Source: Erythroxylum novogranatense (Eukaryota > Streptophyta > Magnoliopsida > Malpighiales > Erythroxylaceae). Taken from it: a stretch of 64,000 bases of DNA. The stretch is taken from contig CM057229.1 in NCBI GenBank assembly GCA_029891385.1, forward strand, positions 4,403,001 to 4,467,000. The letters are read 5' to 3'. Shown here piece by piece: positions 46,757 through 59,097 of this stretch. The notes beneath the pieces are model-generated. The model saw nothing but the letters and a program-made list of their open reading frames with translations, did not search any database and was not told the origin of the DNA. Each line of letters begins with the position of its first letter. The stretch's first letter is position 1. The translations under genes and the position numbers were made by a program.

Positions 46757-48865
46757 TGGTCGGGTCGGTCGTGCTAGGCCCAGATTAAACCCTAGGATGA
46801 CATGTGGGCCGATCGACCCATTCCCAAGATGTTGAGTTAAGCACGTGATAACTCTTCAAGTTATTACATATTTTCACGTATTCCCGAGTCGTTTTGTGAT
46901 TATTTAGTTTGTTTATTGTCTCGTAATTACTTAATTTCAGCATTTTTATTACAATTTTTATTTTGGTTCTTGAAATGGTTTTTTGAGTGTTTTAGTAGAC
47001 AAATAATGAATAAAAACGAGATTGCAACGATCAAGGTTTGAACAAAGCAAGGACAAAAAGGGGCAGTTTTCCCAAAAGCCGTAAATTAAATTCACGATGT
47101 TGTCATTTGCTCATAACTCGGGAAATACTCCCGACAAAGAGTTGATTTTGGTGCCATTGGAAATCTAAGAGATACATCTTCAACTTCATTGAAGACAATG
47201 GGAACTAAAGATGCCATCAAAGTTGACATATTTTATCATCAAGTTGCATGACCTTCCAATTCTGATGCGTTTTAGCATTTCAACCATATCTCGAGTTTGA
47301 ATCAAGATTTGAAGCCGAAATTTTAACAGTGGAAAGATAAGAGGCTGATCTTTCTCCATTATGTTTTACACTTCTTGAAATGGAGTCGTCTTCCTTGACA
47401 AAAATGGCTGTCAAGTTGGCTGAGTTGTAATGTTGTCCGGTCTGTCAGGTTTCGGTATTTTAGTCATAGCTTTTGATCTACGTAATCAAATTCTCTAAAT
47501 CCAACGGCTATGGAACAGGGAGAGACAGAGCTCTAATCTTTATGAAGACAACATGATCAAATTCAGCCTCCATAATTGAGAAAATCAGCCATCAACCTGA
47601 CTTTGCTGAATTGTCATACAAGATGACGAAATTGGTTGGTGGGATATCTATTTTTGAAATTCAAAGCTGATTTTTTGTCATATGTATAAATAGAACACCA
47701 ACGTGGGATCACATCTATGATCCATCCATCCACACCACATAAAGCCAAGTTCTCATCATCTTAGCACATTGAAGAAGAAGCAATAGAGCTGGAGGCAAAA
47801 TTGAAGAGCAACATCACCATTTGTTCTTCCATTCCTTCTACTTATTTCATAATCATAATGCTTGCTTTTATTATTTTCATTGATGCTACTGTTATTATGA
47901 GTAACTAATCCTTTCATTCTAGGATTTTAATAGAACCCTTGATGTAATCTCGATTAATTGGTATTTTTTTATGTTTAATCTCTTATGTCCGTTTTTACTT
48001 AAAGGCTTGATTATTGCAATTTGTTCTTAATGCTTTTCATAATTTGATCACCTATGAAATTGATTTTCTTAATCTTTGTGTAACGTAACAGGGATCAATA
48101 GATTTGGAAGAAGATTACAATAGTTTAGGATCACATTCGTAGTGATTTGTGTCTAGGATCGAGAGATACCTATCCACTCTAAGTAACCACATTAAGATTG
48201 ATTCGATAAAGCAATCATCGAATTATCACAATTTACTATAGAAATATAAGAAATTAGTTCGATGATTAGGATTACTAATGATCCGGGAGGGCTTAGTAGT
48301 TAATTCTGAATCTTAGGTTATCAAACCCGTTATATGAGTTAAACTGAGAAAATTTTGACACCGAGGTAAAATCATGGGGGAAGTTAAATTCCTAGATTGT
48401 CATTCCATTAATATTTCTTATATTTTTATCTTGCTTTAATTCTCGTTTTTATTTCATTTTTCAAACCATAATCAATCAATATTTTCTTTAATTTTTATGT
48501 TATTAGCTTAAATTAGAAGTTATTACGAGTATTACTATTTAACTAATTTGGTCTCCGTGGGATCGATATTTTTACTACTTGATGATAGAAACGTGCACTT
48601 GTGTTTACGACCAACAGCACGACAGGTATTTACTATATAAGTTCATTATCTCCTTATGATGCAGGTACGATTCTAATAACCCTGATACTCTTTGTTCATA
48701 GACACAAAACCTATGACAAAGAACTGACTTAAGCATCAGAGGGGCAAGCCGGCGATCAACCCCCGGTGTGCCTTTATTGTTTTTGTAGATATCTCCTAGT
48801 TGAAATCAATTAAGTTCATGTATCCAAACAACGGAACCCAGCCTCAGCAAAATTAGACTGAACCA
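46757..48865 (+). repeat. 5' LTR of the Tat element, split by a solo LTR
   Basis: Starts TGGTCGGGTCGG and ends CTGAACCA. Without the nested insertion it is 333 bp. The part right of 48622 includes the GCCGGCGATCAACCCCCGG segment. Confidence 0.7.
46846..48616 (+). mobile_element. Ty3/gypsy solo LTR, TSD GCACG
   Basis: The 1771 bp start TGATAACTCTTCAAG and end TTTACGACCAACA, with GCACG at 46841-46845 and 48617-48621. No coding sequence. Its 3' end (GTGGGATCGATATTTTTACT, ACTTGATG, CGTGCACTTG) matches the layout of both Athila LTR ends here, suggesting the Athila/Tat clade. Confidence 0.9.
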
Positions 48866-48866
48866 G

Positions 48867-48884
48867 TTGGCGTCCACCGTGGGG
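48867..48884 (+). promoter_or_regulatory. Primer binding site region of the Tat element
   Basis: TTGGCGTCCACCGTGGGG directly follows the LTR. It corresponds to the TTGGCGCCGTCTGTGGG-type segment found after Tat LTRs. The matching tRNA was not determined. Confidence 0.6.
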
Positions 48885-48889
48885 CAGGG

Positions 48890-50622
48890 CGTCAGGGCAC
48901 CACGTCCAGAAGTACACAGATAAGTCAGGCGGCGGCAACAAATCTGGATGTAGCTGCTGTCGCGGCACTTGCACTACAATGCATGGGCTTGCAATTACCT
49001 GCCGCCGCCCTCCCACTAGCGCATCATGATCCCCAGATCCATCCTCCACCTATCACCCAAAATCCTAGCACAGACGAACTACCCCCATTAAACCCGAATA
49101 ATCAAACACAATCTTCGCATCCGAATGACCAACCATCACCCCAAAATCGAGATCAAGAAGAGCAGAGCGTAGCCCTGGAGGATAACGCCAGAAAGAACTC
49201 ACACCCTCACATCCAACACCCCCTAAACACAAACCCTCCTTCATAACAAATTTCCCTTACCCAAAGACAAATAGAGGAAGCGGCCGATCTACTAATTCGC
49301 CAAATCTTACAATCTAAGACAGGACAGCAGCGAACCCCCACTCGGCAGATAGGTATGACAACCGATCACCATTTTGCTAAAACTCTAAAAAAAATCGTGG
49401 ACGATCGAATCAATATGGCCATGAATTCCTGTCTGGATCAGCCATAAACACAATACAGCTCTCCTTTCATTCAGGAGATCCTGGATAGCCTTCCAGCGGT
49501 CGGTACTAAGATACCAATGCCTGAAAATATACCGGAAAGATCGATCCCCATGACTATCTTCAATACTTTTAGTCGATGATGAACCTGCATTGCATCCATG
49601 ATGCCATTCAATGTAAGGCTTTCTGTACAGCCTTTCAAGAAGGAGCCCGGGGATGGTTCAACAGTTTACCCCCACGTTGCATCACTTGTTTTGAAGATTT
49701 TAAGCTGCTGTTCCTCAACCAGTTTGCCACAAGTAAACGACCGCAAAAGACTGCCTTGGAAGTGATACAGTTGACCCAAGGAAGGAATGAAAGTTTACGG
49801 GAGTTCATCACTCAGTTTAACAATGAAGCTGTTGAAGTCCCTGACCTCACCTTCTCATCCATGTTGGCTGCCCTTATGAGCAACACGAGGGATGAAGAAT
49901 TCAAGAAGTCATTGGCCCTTGATCAGCCTAATTCTATTCAAGAGATAAGAAATTAGGCGGATAAGTATATCCAGCTCGAGGAAGTGTTGAAAAATACAAA
50001 ACTTAGGGCAGATGACTGCTGGCCAAGTGGCAGAACAGATGATTCACACAAACGACAGAAGGATCAGTCAAGCTGGAGGAAACCGACCGACCGAAAGGAC
50101 CAACAACGAGAATCCTTCATCCCGCTCAACAGGCGGTATGCGGAAGTACTGGCAGCCATAAGAGCAGAAGGGGAATCCCTACGAGAACCTAATAAGTTGA
50201 AAACTCCCCTAAAAAAAGGGATCCTAATTTATATTGTCGTTTCCATAGAGATGTAGGTTATGACACGGAGGACTGTTGGGACTTAAAGCGAGAAATCGAA
50301 TTCCTTATTCAAAGGGGAAGGCTGGGTAGATTTTTAAAGCGCGGTACAAATGTCAAACGGGATAATGAGAGTAGGAGCGGTCGGTCTAATAATTGGAGAA
50401 AGCCTTGGAAGCAAAACGATACGAATAATGGAGTAGGCCAGAACAGGAATTCAAACGACTGACGCGATACGAGAAGATAGTCCAGGGTAAAAGGCGACAG
50501 AAATGCCGGTCAGCAAGATGACTAACCGGTTAGGGTTATAAACATGATTTCTGGTGGCAGTGCAGCAGGAGGGTCCACCGTCAGAGGAAGAAAGAGGTAT
50601 GCCAGGCAGGTCGCTGAAGACA
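48890..50622 (+). pseudogene. Tat element gag
   Basis: The N-terminal part is Pro/Gln-rich low-complexity text (near 48983-49246). The gag core near 49590-49950 contains FCTAFQEGARGWFNSLPP, FEDFKLLFLNQF and the LREFITQFNNEAV block. After a stop at 49956 it resumes with ADKYIQLEEVL, and a frameshift near 50215 leads to CRFHRDVGYDTEDCWDLK, typical of Tat gag. The end INMISGGSAAGGS and RKRYARQVAED lies just before the Tekay-like insertion. Stops or shifts occur at 49246, about 49445, 49575, 49956, 50215 and 50460. Confidence 0.83.
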
Positions 50623-53600
50623 TGTAGCACCCCCTTACCATAGGAGATGTACCGGAACGCCCGTAGGTCATTCCGATACACACCCTACGATAAGGGTGCG
50701 CTACGAACAAACTACCAACTCCACATGGCATCAATGTATTAGAAAGCAGTAGTATGGAATTCACTAATTTTTTTTAAGACATAACTTTCTCATTTCATAT
50801 CCTCAAAGCAGTAATTTATACAACTGAAAGTGTCTGTACAAGTCTCCAAAAGAAAATCAAATGTAAAGCTAACTAGGTCATCCCTCCAAAAGTGCCACCG
50901 ACCGACAGTGTGCCATGACTTCTCTTGCCAACTCAATCTACACGGCAGGAAAGTCTATCCGGAGCTATGAGTCAACTGTCTCGGTCCTGAAAAATAATTT
51001 GCAATTTTGGGTGAGTTTGCGAACTCGGTGAGGAACCATCATCGATGGTTCACCCAATTCATGCATATACACAGAGTCACATAATTATTTCACCAAATTA
51101 CATTCAATAATACCACGTAATTATCATATCACCAAGGAACCAATTTAAATGCATATGAAATGTATATGAGACGCTTTTCGATTTATTACATTGTTGTATT
51201 GGCGCTCAAATCGTCCCATTAAGGGCGATACTCGGTGAGCCATAGGCTCAGATCATCAGGCTCGAGGCCCAATCACGTTGAGCTATAAGCTCGTTGGTCG
51301 CTTCCGTCACAATCGCAATTATCGATCATCTTAGTTATGCATGAAATGCATATGTCCAATATATCCAAATCAATAGCGATCGATCCAAATTCATATAAGA
51401 CACTCATAGCAATCCCATGAAATTCATACATAACACTTCTATATCACAGTTTCAGATATTTCGTACACCTATGGTCCAAATCAAGCAAATCAAACACATA
51501 TAAATCCTCCATTATCCCCACACGGCATAGTTGCAAAATAGTAAACACATAAAGGTTGAGGAACCAACTAGGTTACTCACCTAATAACTTCCGCTAATGC
51601 CGGAAGTCTCCATAACGTCGTGGAACGGCGGTCCAATCGAGCCTCTATAGCAATTGAAATAAATTCACATTACCAATCAGTATAATTAAAACGATCAAAT
51701 AATGCACATGGAATCCTTAAACGTGTATAATGCATGTTCATGGCATTCCGGCCCTAATCTAAATTTTCCCACCACAAAATCCGCCTAAAAATTAGAAAAC
51801 TATAGGCGCCGACGGAAGCGCAATTCGGACCTCTATAGGTCCCCAATTAAATAAAATAGTGTTTACAAGTTCAAATCGATAGGCTACGTCAAATTCCGCC
51901 TAAAATTTCCGATTTCTCAGAAAATGAAATTAAATATTCAACGAATCCGATGCCTCTGGAATCAGGTCAATCGGACGTCGGACGGAAAGAAATTGACAAA
52001 AGAACAATTGTACCTTTTAATAACAAATAATAATCAAAATAAAATAATTATATATATATATATATCGAACGCCCTTTATGCGGGCGAGACGTCGTCATGA
52101 GGCTAAATCGCTCACTTTGTCGCGAGGCGAGGCGCGCCTCGCGACCAGCCACTAAATCGCGAGGCGAGGCGTCGTCATGAGGCGAGGCGAAGTTTCACCG
52201 CCGCCTTTTTTTTTTCCAGATTTCAATCTTAATTTCCAATTACTCTAACTTTTAGCACACAAATCAGAAAAATACCCACTATACCTCATTGGAAAGCTTA
52301 TGAAAAGCTCTACAACTCTCAAGAAGACCATAAAATCAATTCAACCTCTAAGGGTGTCAAAATCCCATCCAAGATACTGCTTACTCAAAACTCATAGATA
52401 TAGGACAGTAACTCACAAATGCGAGGACTCACTGATTAGTCAGCTAAAAATTACCACATAAATATGCTCAATCAGTTCATAATGTCCTCTACAACTTTCA
52501 TGAACAACCCAAAATCAAATTCCATTGCTAAACAAGTCAATTAATTCACTCAATGTTACTGTCCCTGAAACTATGCAATTTGAGCAGTAACTTTATAACC
52601 AACATAACTCCCTGTAGACAAGTCATTAAAATCAGAGCTTTATATCCCTGAAAAGATAAAATCCCAAACTTCAATTCTTCCTGAAATAACCAAACTCCAA
52701 TTCAGCCTCTAACATTTTCAAATCTGTCATGCAAGTTTCTGACCTAAACAACACTTAACATCACAATGTAGGTCCAGATTTTGAAATTCCATATTTCCCA
52801 CATCTGACCTCCAAAAATTAGAAACCATATACCATGTTCAAGATCAATCTGATATCTAAAACTCTTCAGTACAATGCAAACCCCAAATCAAATCACAAAA
52901 ATTCCTAAAATTCCTCCAAACCCGAAAGTGCACTAAATGTGCCAATCCAGCTAGGTTTCAGCCAATGCATGAAAACAGTCAGCAGTAATCAGGTCCTATC
53001 TCCTAACATAAAACTCGAAAAATAGCAAGATCAGTGGAAATGGAAAGCTAATTCAATAGGCTACAACTTTCATGAAGACCATTTTCCTAATTCCATACCA
53101 ATTAATTTAGAAAAATCAGAAAATTCATTGAACACATTTGCGGATACTGTTCACAGCCAACAAAACAGAAACTTTCCATGCCAATTTTCGACCTTCTCAC
53201 ATTATAATTTAATAACACCTATTTCACACTAAAATGAAGCCAACATCCCAAAGTTTACTTGGGCACAAACCTCACCTCATTTTCTCACCTATACAATTTA
53301 TTATGATCAAAACAGTACCATAGGTTCAAAACTCAATTTCCAGCATTCAACATTAATCTAACTCCTTTCACTTCTAACATCTATAACACTTTACTAAGCA
53401 TCAAATTTTACCTCTAATTCATCCACAAGCTCATTTCAACATATACTTCTAGAATTATACACAATTGGCAGCAACCACACAATGCATCTTCCTAAGGTTT
53501 CCATTCATCTAAGCTAACAAACTCAATTCAAACCAAGCCAAATTCAAGGAAAACTATAATCATTCATTCATCATTCATTCATCCTTACACAAGCATTCAT

Positions 53601-54520
53601 TTACACCCATTCAAACCTACCTTTATCATCATGAAATAAATGCATAAGTGCTTCCTTAATTGCTTCTAACTACCAAAACATAAAACAACTATTAAGACTC
53701 ACCTTACACAAGTTCAAGCCCTCCACTCTCAAAAGCTTTAAACCTCTCCACACTTCCTACTTTGATACTTCACCCACGACAATCATAAGCATAACCAAGA
53801 TCATCCTCAACTCAAGGATCTAGCTAGGTTTATATGTGAAGAAAAAAAGGCAACCCTTCTTGGATGAAGAAAATTCAAAGGAGAAAAGGCAAGTTTTGAT
53901 GGAAGGTGGAAGAATGAGCTTTCCAAAGCTTTCAAAGCCTCTTTTTTTAATAGCAAGCCAAATGAAAAAGTCGTAGGTGATGTATATAAGAAGACAAAAT
54001 TAGTTAATGAAGAGCCACTTGGCTTTTACAAATAAAGAAAGGACAAAATCTTAACTTAATCAACATACTTTAATCATAATCTTTAATCTAATTTAATCTT
54101 AATCCAATTTATGCTAATAAGTCTATAACAATTCTCACAATAAATTATTCACTAATCTTATGTCATTATGCAGTCCCTTTTCACGAGTAAAAGGCTCACT
54201 CGATCAATCATTGAAATTTTTCATCCGGAAAGAACCCTAAAAATTCCAGAAAAATTCCCATAAATCCCCAAAAATGTAAAACACTTAATGGCGCACTCCA
54301 AATAATTTTTTTCAAACACAATTACCCCATAAATTACACAAAGAATCTCCATTTGAAATTTAAGCCGAAAAATGTCATGAACGCATGTATACTATGTGCA
54401 TGTGCAACCAATCGTTAATCATGGAGGCTATATACTGTATGTGCATGCCGAGATATAATTTAATATCCCGAACCCTTCCTAATTACCAAAATGCCCTTCC
54501 TATAGGAGAGGGGATGTTAC
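50623..54520 (-). repeat. Tekay-like 3' LTR (left)
   Basis: 3898 bp, reading TGTAACATCCCCTCTCC...GGGGGTGCTACA on the minus strand. It is related to the solo LTRs at 6686 and 40634. It contains a GC-rich GAGGCG-repeat patch at 52070-52200 that those solo LTRs lack, next to a TA repeat at 52047-52065. Confidence 0.9.
52070..52205. repeat. GC-rich GCGAGGCGAGGCG patch in the LTR
   Basis: Repeats of GCGAGGCGAGGCG and CATGAGGC words. The counterpart at 60541-60685 shares the words but differs by many small indels, unlike the near-identical sequence to its right. Absent at the same place in the two solo LTRs. Confidence 0.75.
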
Positions 54521-54533
54521 AATTCTCCCCTCC
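54521..54533 (-). promoter_or_regulatory. Polypurine tract of the Tekay-like element
   Basis: GGAGGGGAGAAT on the minus strand abuts TGTAACATCC of the 3' LTR. Just upstream lies FEDEIFVRRGEL-type coding end with ATTTCGAGGACGAAAT, itself a self-complementary string typical of these elements. Confidence 0.85.
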
Positions 54534-54539
54534 TAACAA

Positions 54540-55698
54540 AAATTTCGTCCTCGAAATTCATACCTGATTGATCGAAAGGATGAGGATACTGTCTCCTCAT
54601 ATGCTCCTCGGTCTCCCAGGTAGCCTCCTCAGTCGAGTGGTTCCTCCAAAGAACCTTCACCAGTGGAATACTCTTATTCCTCAACTGCTTAATCTGTGAC
54701 CCGACAATCTGAATCGGCTCCTCTACATAACTCAGATTACTCGACACCTCAATCTCCTGAGCCGGAATCACATGAGTCGGATCTGACCGATATCTGCGGA
54801 GCATACTCACGTGGAAGACGTCATGCAACCGAGACATCTCACTCTAAGAAAGCTAACCGACAGGCCAAAGGTCCTATCCTCTCGGTGATCTCATACGGAC
54901 CAATGTACCTAGGGCTCAACTTGCCCTTCTTGCCAAATCTCAAGACACCTCGCCACGGTGACACCCGAAGAAAACTCGTCGCCACATCATACTCCATCTC
55001 CTCCTACGCCGATCCACATAGCTCTTACGCTTATCCCGAGCCGCCTTGATGCGACTCAATCGCCTTCACCTTATCAACAAGATCTGAATCACCAGACCCT
55101 CAATCATCCTCACCCCTTCCTCATCCCAATACAGAGGCGATCTACACTGCCGCCCATAAAGTGCCTCATATGGTGCCATCCCGATGCTATCGTGAAAATG
55201 GTTATTGTATGCAAACTCAATCGTGGCTAGACATCGATCCCATGCTCCTCTGAACTCCAATACACATGCCCAAGCATATCCTCAACAGCTTTAATCGTCC
55301 TCTCACTCGCCCATCCGTTCGAGGATGAAAAGTTGTCTTGAAGTTCACCTAGTCCCCATAAAGATCGCAAACTCGCGTAACCTCGAAGTAAACTGGGATC
55401 CCGCCGACACTATCGACATCGGGACCCCATGCAGCCTCACTATCTCACCACATACTTCGGGCCAACTGATCCATGGTATTAGTCTCCTCATCGGCAAGAA
55501 ATGGGCCGATTAGTCAACCGTCCACTATGACCCAGATAGCATCATGTCGCCTCGGCGCCCTAGGCAACCCCATAATGAAATCCATAGTAATTGCTCCCAT
55601 TTCCACTCCGGAATGGGCAACGAATGAAGCTTCCTCATCGGAGCCTCGGTGCTCACCTTAACTCGCCGGGCACGTCAAACATCTAGATACAAAATCAG
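54540..55698 (-). pseudogene. Tekay-like integrase core and chromodomain
   Basis: The chromodomain text IPLVKVLWRNHSTEEATWET lies near 54590-54660, preceded by VFHVSMLRRYRSDPTHVI. Integrase core end EFAYNNHFHDSIGMAPYEAL and LYGRQCRSPL is at 55100-55220. Between them the frame is broken several times, and the catalytic Asp region (55260-55690) is barely readable. The chromodomain would steer integration to modified chromatin. Confidence 0.78.
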
Positions 55699-56470
55699 CT
55701 ACCGCTTCTTCATGCCAGCCACCGTAAATGTTGCTTGTGGTGTTATACATCTTGGTAGTACCAGATGCATAGCATAAGTGGCCATATGAGCCTCCTCCAA
55801 TATCTCTCGCCTCAGATCATCCACATCAGGCACACAGAGCCTTTGTCCCATCCATAAAGTCTCATTTCTCACATTAAACTCAGATCTCGAATCAGTCTTC
55901 GCTTTCTCAATCAGTCTCACCATAACAGGATCCTTATCCTGAACCCTCCTGATCCCGCCCAAGAGCATCGGTCTCGCCTCAAGTAGCCAATAATACTCCA
56001 TCCTGCTCCAGATTCATCTGCACATTCAAAGCTCTCAACTGAATCAAATTAGGCAACCTCATTGCCTGAATCTGAGCTGTACTCGTATGTGACTTTCTAC
56101 TTAGAGCATCTGCCACCACATTGGCTTTCCCCGGGTGATACTCGATGGTGCAATCATAATCCTTCAGTAACTCCAACCATCTCCTCTGTCTCAAATTTAA
56201 CTCTCTCTGGCTCAACAGGTACCTCAAACTCTTATGGTCTGTGAAGATCTGAAAGGTCTCACCATACAGGTAATGCCTCCAAATCTTCAGTGCAAACACA
56301 ACTGCAGCTAATTCCAAATCATGAACAGGATAGTTTACCTCATGAGACCTCAACTGTCTCGAGGCATAGGCAATGACTCTACCATGCTGCATCAGAACAC
56401 ACCCCAATCCCTGATGTGATGCATCGCTATACACCTCAAATCCTCCAGTCCCAGATGGAATAGCCAACAC
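55699..56470 (-). pseudogene. Tekay-like RNase H and integrase zinc region
   Basis: This is the best-preserved part: [50 protein letters not shown] and [10 protein letters not shown] define RNase H. A shift near 55985 leads to DVDDLRREILEEAHMATYAMH of the integrase N-terminus, where YAMH stands in place of the usual YSxHPG text. Confidence 0.85.
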
Positions 56471-56491
56471 CGGCAGTAGTCAATCGATGTT

Positions 56492-57230
56492 TTAGCTCCT
56501 CAAAATTCTTCCGCACTCCTCGGTCCATCCGAATGGCACATTCTTCCTCGAAGTTTTGTCGAGGGCCGAGATCAATGAGAACCCTCGACAAACCTCCGTA
56601 ATAACCACCAATCCGAGGAAACTCAATCTCGTGCACATTCCTAGAGCCTCCCACCTCAAAGACCGCCTCAACCTTGCTTGAATCCACCAATACCTCTCCG
56701 TCACTATATGTCCCAAAAGATCATCGATCCACCAAAATTCACATTTATCAATTTGGCGTGCATAACTATCTCTCCTCATCGTCGTAACACAATCCTCAAA
56801 TGCTCACTATGCTCCCTGCTGTTCCTCGAATATACTAAAATGTCATCAATAAAACAATAACAAACCGATCCAGTAGGCTGAAATACCTTATTCATTAAGG
56901 CCATGAAGGCGCCGGCATTAGTCAACCCAAACGGCATCACTAGAAACTCGAATGCCCATACCGCCCTAAAGGCGCTCTTAGCACATCGGCCTCGCAATCT
57001 TCAATCGATAATAACCAGATCGCAGATCTAACTTGGTGAACACCGAGCTCCCTCGCAATCGATCAAATAAGTCATCGATCCCGGCAGTGGATACTTATTC
57101 TTCATCGTCACCCGATTCAATTGTTCGTAATCGATGCAAAGCCTCAAAGTTCCGTCTTTTTCTTTACAAACAAAACTGGAGCTCCCATGGCGAGACACTA
57201 GGTCTAATAAACCCTTCTCCAAAGAACTCC
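56492..57230 (-). pseudogene. Tekay-like reverse transcriptase
   Basis: Readable blocks are [44 protein letters not shown] and [14 protein letters not shown], with the catalytic DD pair in FIDDILVYS. Each sits in a different frame or is separated by small indels. For example the IDDLFD segment after YPLP is shifted, and AATCGAT stands where an AACTGAT-type string is usual. Confidence 0.83.
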
Positions 57231-59078
57231 TCGCAATCGAGCCTTAAGCTCCCTCGGCCCACAGTGCCATCCTATATGGAGGTATAGATATAGGAGCGAA
57301 GACTGAACGAGGTCAATAGTAAACTCGTCTCCGATCCGCGCCCAGAACTCATCAGAAACACATCCGAAATTCCCTAACCACGGAATATCCTCAAGCTCTC
57401 TTTCAACTCGTGTCAACCACATGAGCCGATATGCCTCATGCCTCCTCGCATCAATCTCGTGGCACTAAGGAAAGAGATCATCCGTGGGCACCGCTCGCTA
57501 ACTCCTCGAACACCGCTCTAGTCGACCAGAGACTCCAACACAACCTCCTTGGTATAGCAATCCATAATAGCCCTATGGGCGTCAACCACCCATCCCGTAA
57601 TCACATCGATCTCTCGAGGTAATACTATAAGGTTCGCCTCAACACCGCTGATCAATCTGGATCAAGCATCCTCGCACCTCTCCCAATGCGATAGTAGTAC
57701 CTAGAGGTGTACTCACCTCTAGCCCATACAAGAGCCTTTCTCTATCCCCATGCAACCTAGATGCCATATGAGGTGTAATAAAGAATGCGTGGATCCGGGA
57801 TCCAACAATGCAAACGCCTCAATATCGTAAATAAGTAACATACCACCACAACATCGGGAATCTGGGCCTCGCCTCGTCATGGCGTAGAGACGGCTCAGGA
57901 TCGTGGTGGTCGCCCAAACCCTCGCCCCTCACAAAGGATCCTCTACTCTACCACGGCCTCTACCTCGGCCTCTCGCACCGATCCACGTCCGGATCCACCC
58001 ACTCTACTCACTGCATGCGGTGGTGCTACTCCGGCTCGGCCACTACCAAACAGATCGAGCTCCCAATGTGGTGGGCAATCCCGAATCGATGATCCATGGA
58101 GCGCATTTAAGGCAAGCTCCAATAATCGCCAAAGACTCTCCAAAATGTCTCTTCTCACAAGGTGCTCAGAATGGGGCATCCGCCCAAAACCTCGCCACTA
58201 CCATCGCCATCGCCACTACCAGTCTGACAAATCTACCTCTCTCGCCCAAAACCAGACTATCTCGACCTCCCGAAGATCTAAAGGTCCCTTTCTGGCGCCG
58301 CTAAAACTCCTCCCAGAGCTACCCCGATCGTCACTAACTCTCTTTCCTCCGACCCTCGACCCATCTCTCGACTGCTCTGTCTCACAACCGCTTCTACTCT
58401 CACAAAGAATACTCTCAACTCTATAAAAGAGCCCATATCGAACGAGCCATCCGCGCGGATCTCCAAATTCAACCCCATCTCAAACCTCAAGCACCTATCT
58501 CTGTCTCAAGAGAAACCACAGAGTCAGATACCCCATCAACTCATTAAACCTCACCTCGTACTGCCATCACATCCTACCCTGCCTCGGCCCAAGAATTCCT
58601 GATCTTCATTTCCAGATACACCTGGGCATATAGTTATCTCTCGAAAGCCCTCGTAAAATCGCCTGTGTCAAGAAGCAAGGCCCGTGGTACCGCCGAACAG
58701 CCTTCCACCATGTATAAGCCGGGCCCGCAAAAGAGATATCGCATAATCGAACCTCTCATCAGTTCGCATGATCCATCCGTCGAGAACTCTCTCGGTCCTC
58801 TCCACCAACTCTCACCTCTCGGGTCTCAGATCGCCATGAAGTCGATGACCCCTCGCCACGCAAAGAAATCATATCTCCTCTCCGTCTCACGGGACTCTAG
58901 GAGGTAACTCCTCGATCGAGGCACCGAGGACTCTCTCGCTAGCTCCAACAGATCCTCGGTCACCGTTGATCTATCCGATCACCAAATACGGATGACCTAT
59001 AACAAACAAGAACTCGATCGGTTTATCCGCTTCTCACGATAATTCAAGCCTAATTATATACTAGTCCCAACAGATGCC
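57231..59078 (-). pseudogene. Tekay-like gag and protease, heavily scrambled
   Basis: By position this should hold gag, the zinc knuckle and the protease. I can read only short scraps, for example a Pro/Arg-rich stretch at 57940-58180 and KDILESLWRLLE-like text. Frame breaks occur every few dozen bases and TCG/CGA triplets are strikingly common. The open frames on the plus strand here are antisense artefacts. Confidence 0.6.
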
Positions 59079-59097
59079 AAACCATGCTCGATATTAT
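59079..59097 (-). promoter_or_regulatory. Degraded primer binding site of the Tekay-like element
   Basis: The minus strand reads ATATCGAGCATGGTTTGGCA where family members carry TGGTATCAGAGCATGGTTTGGCA after the LTR. The CAG in TATCAGAGC is thus missing or changed to CG. Confidence 0.65.

Noticed and set aside
57903..58426. Plus-strand frames of 93-133 codons
   Set aside because: They are antisense to the scrambled gag/protease part of the Tekay-like element and have no recognisable motif.
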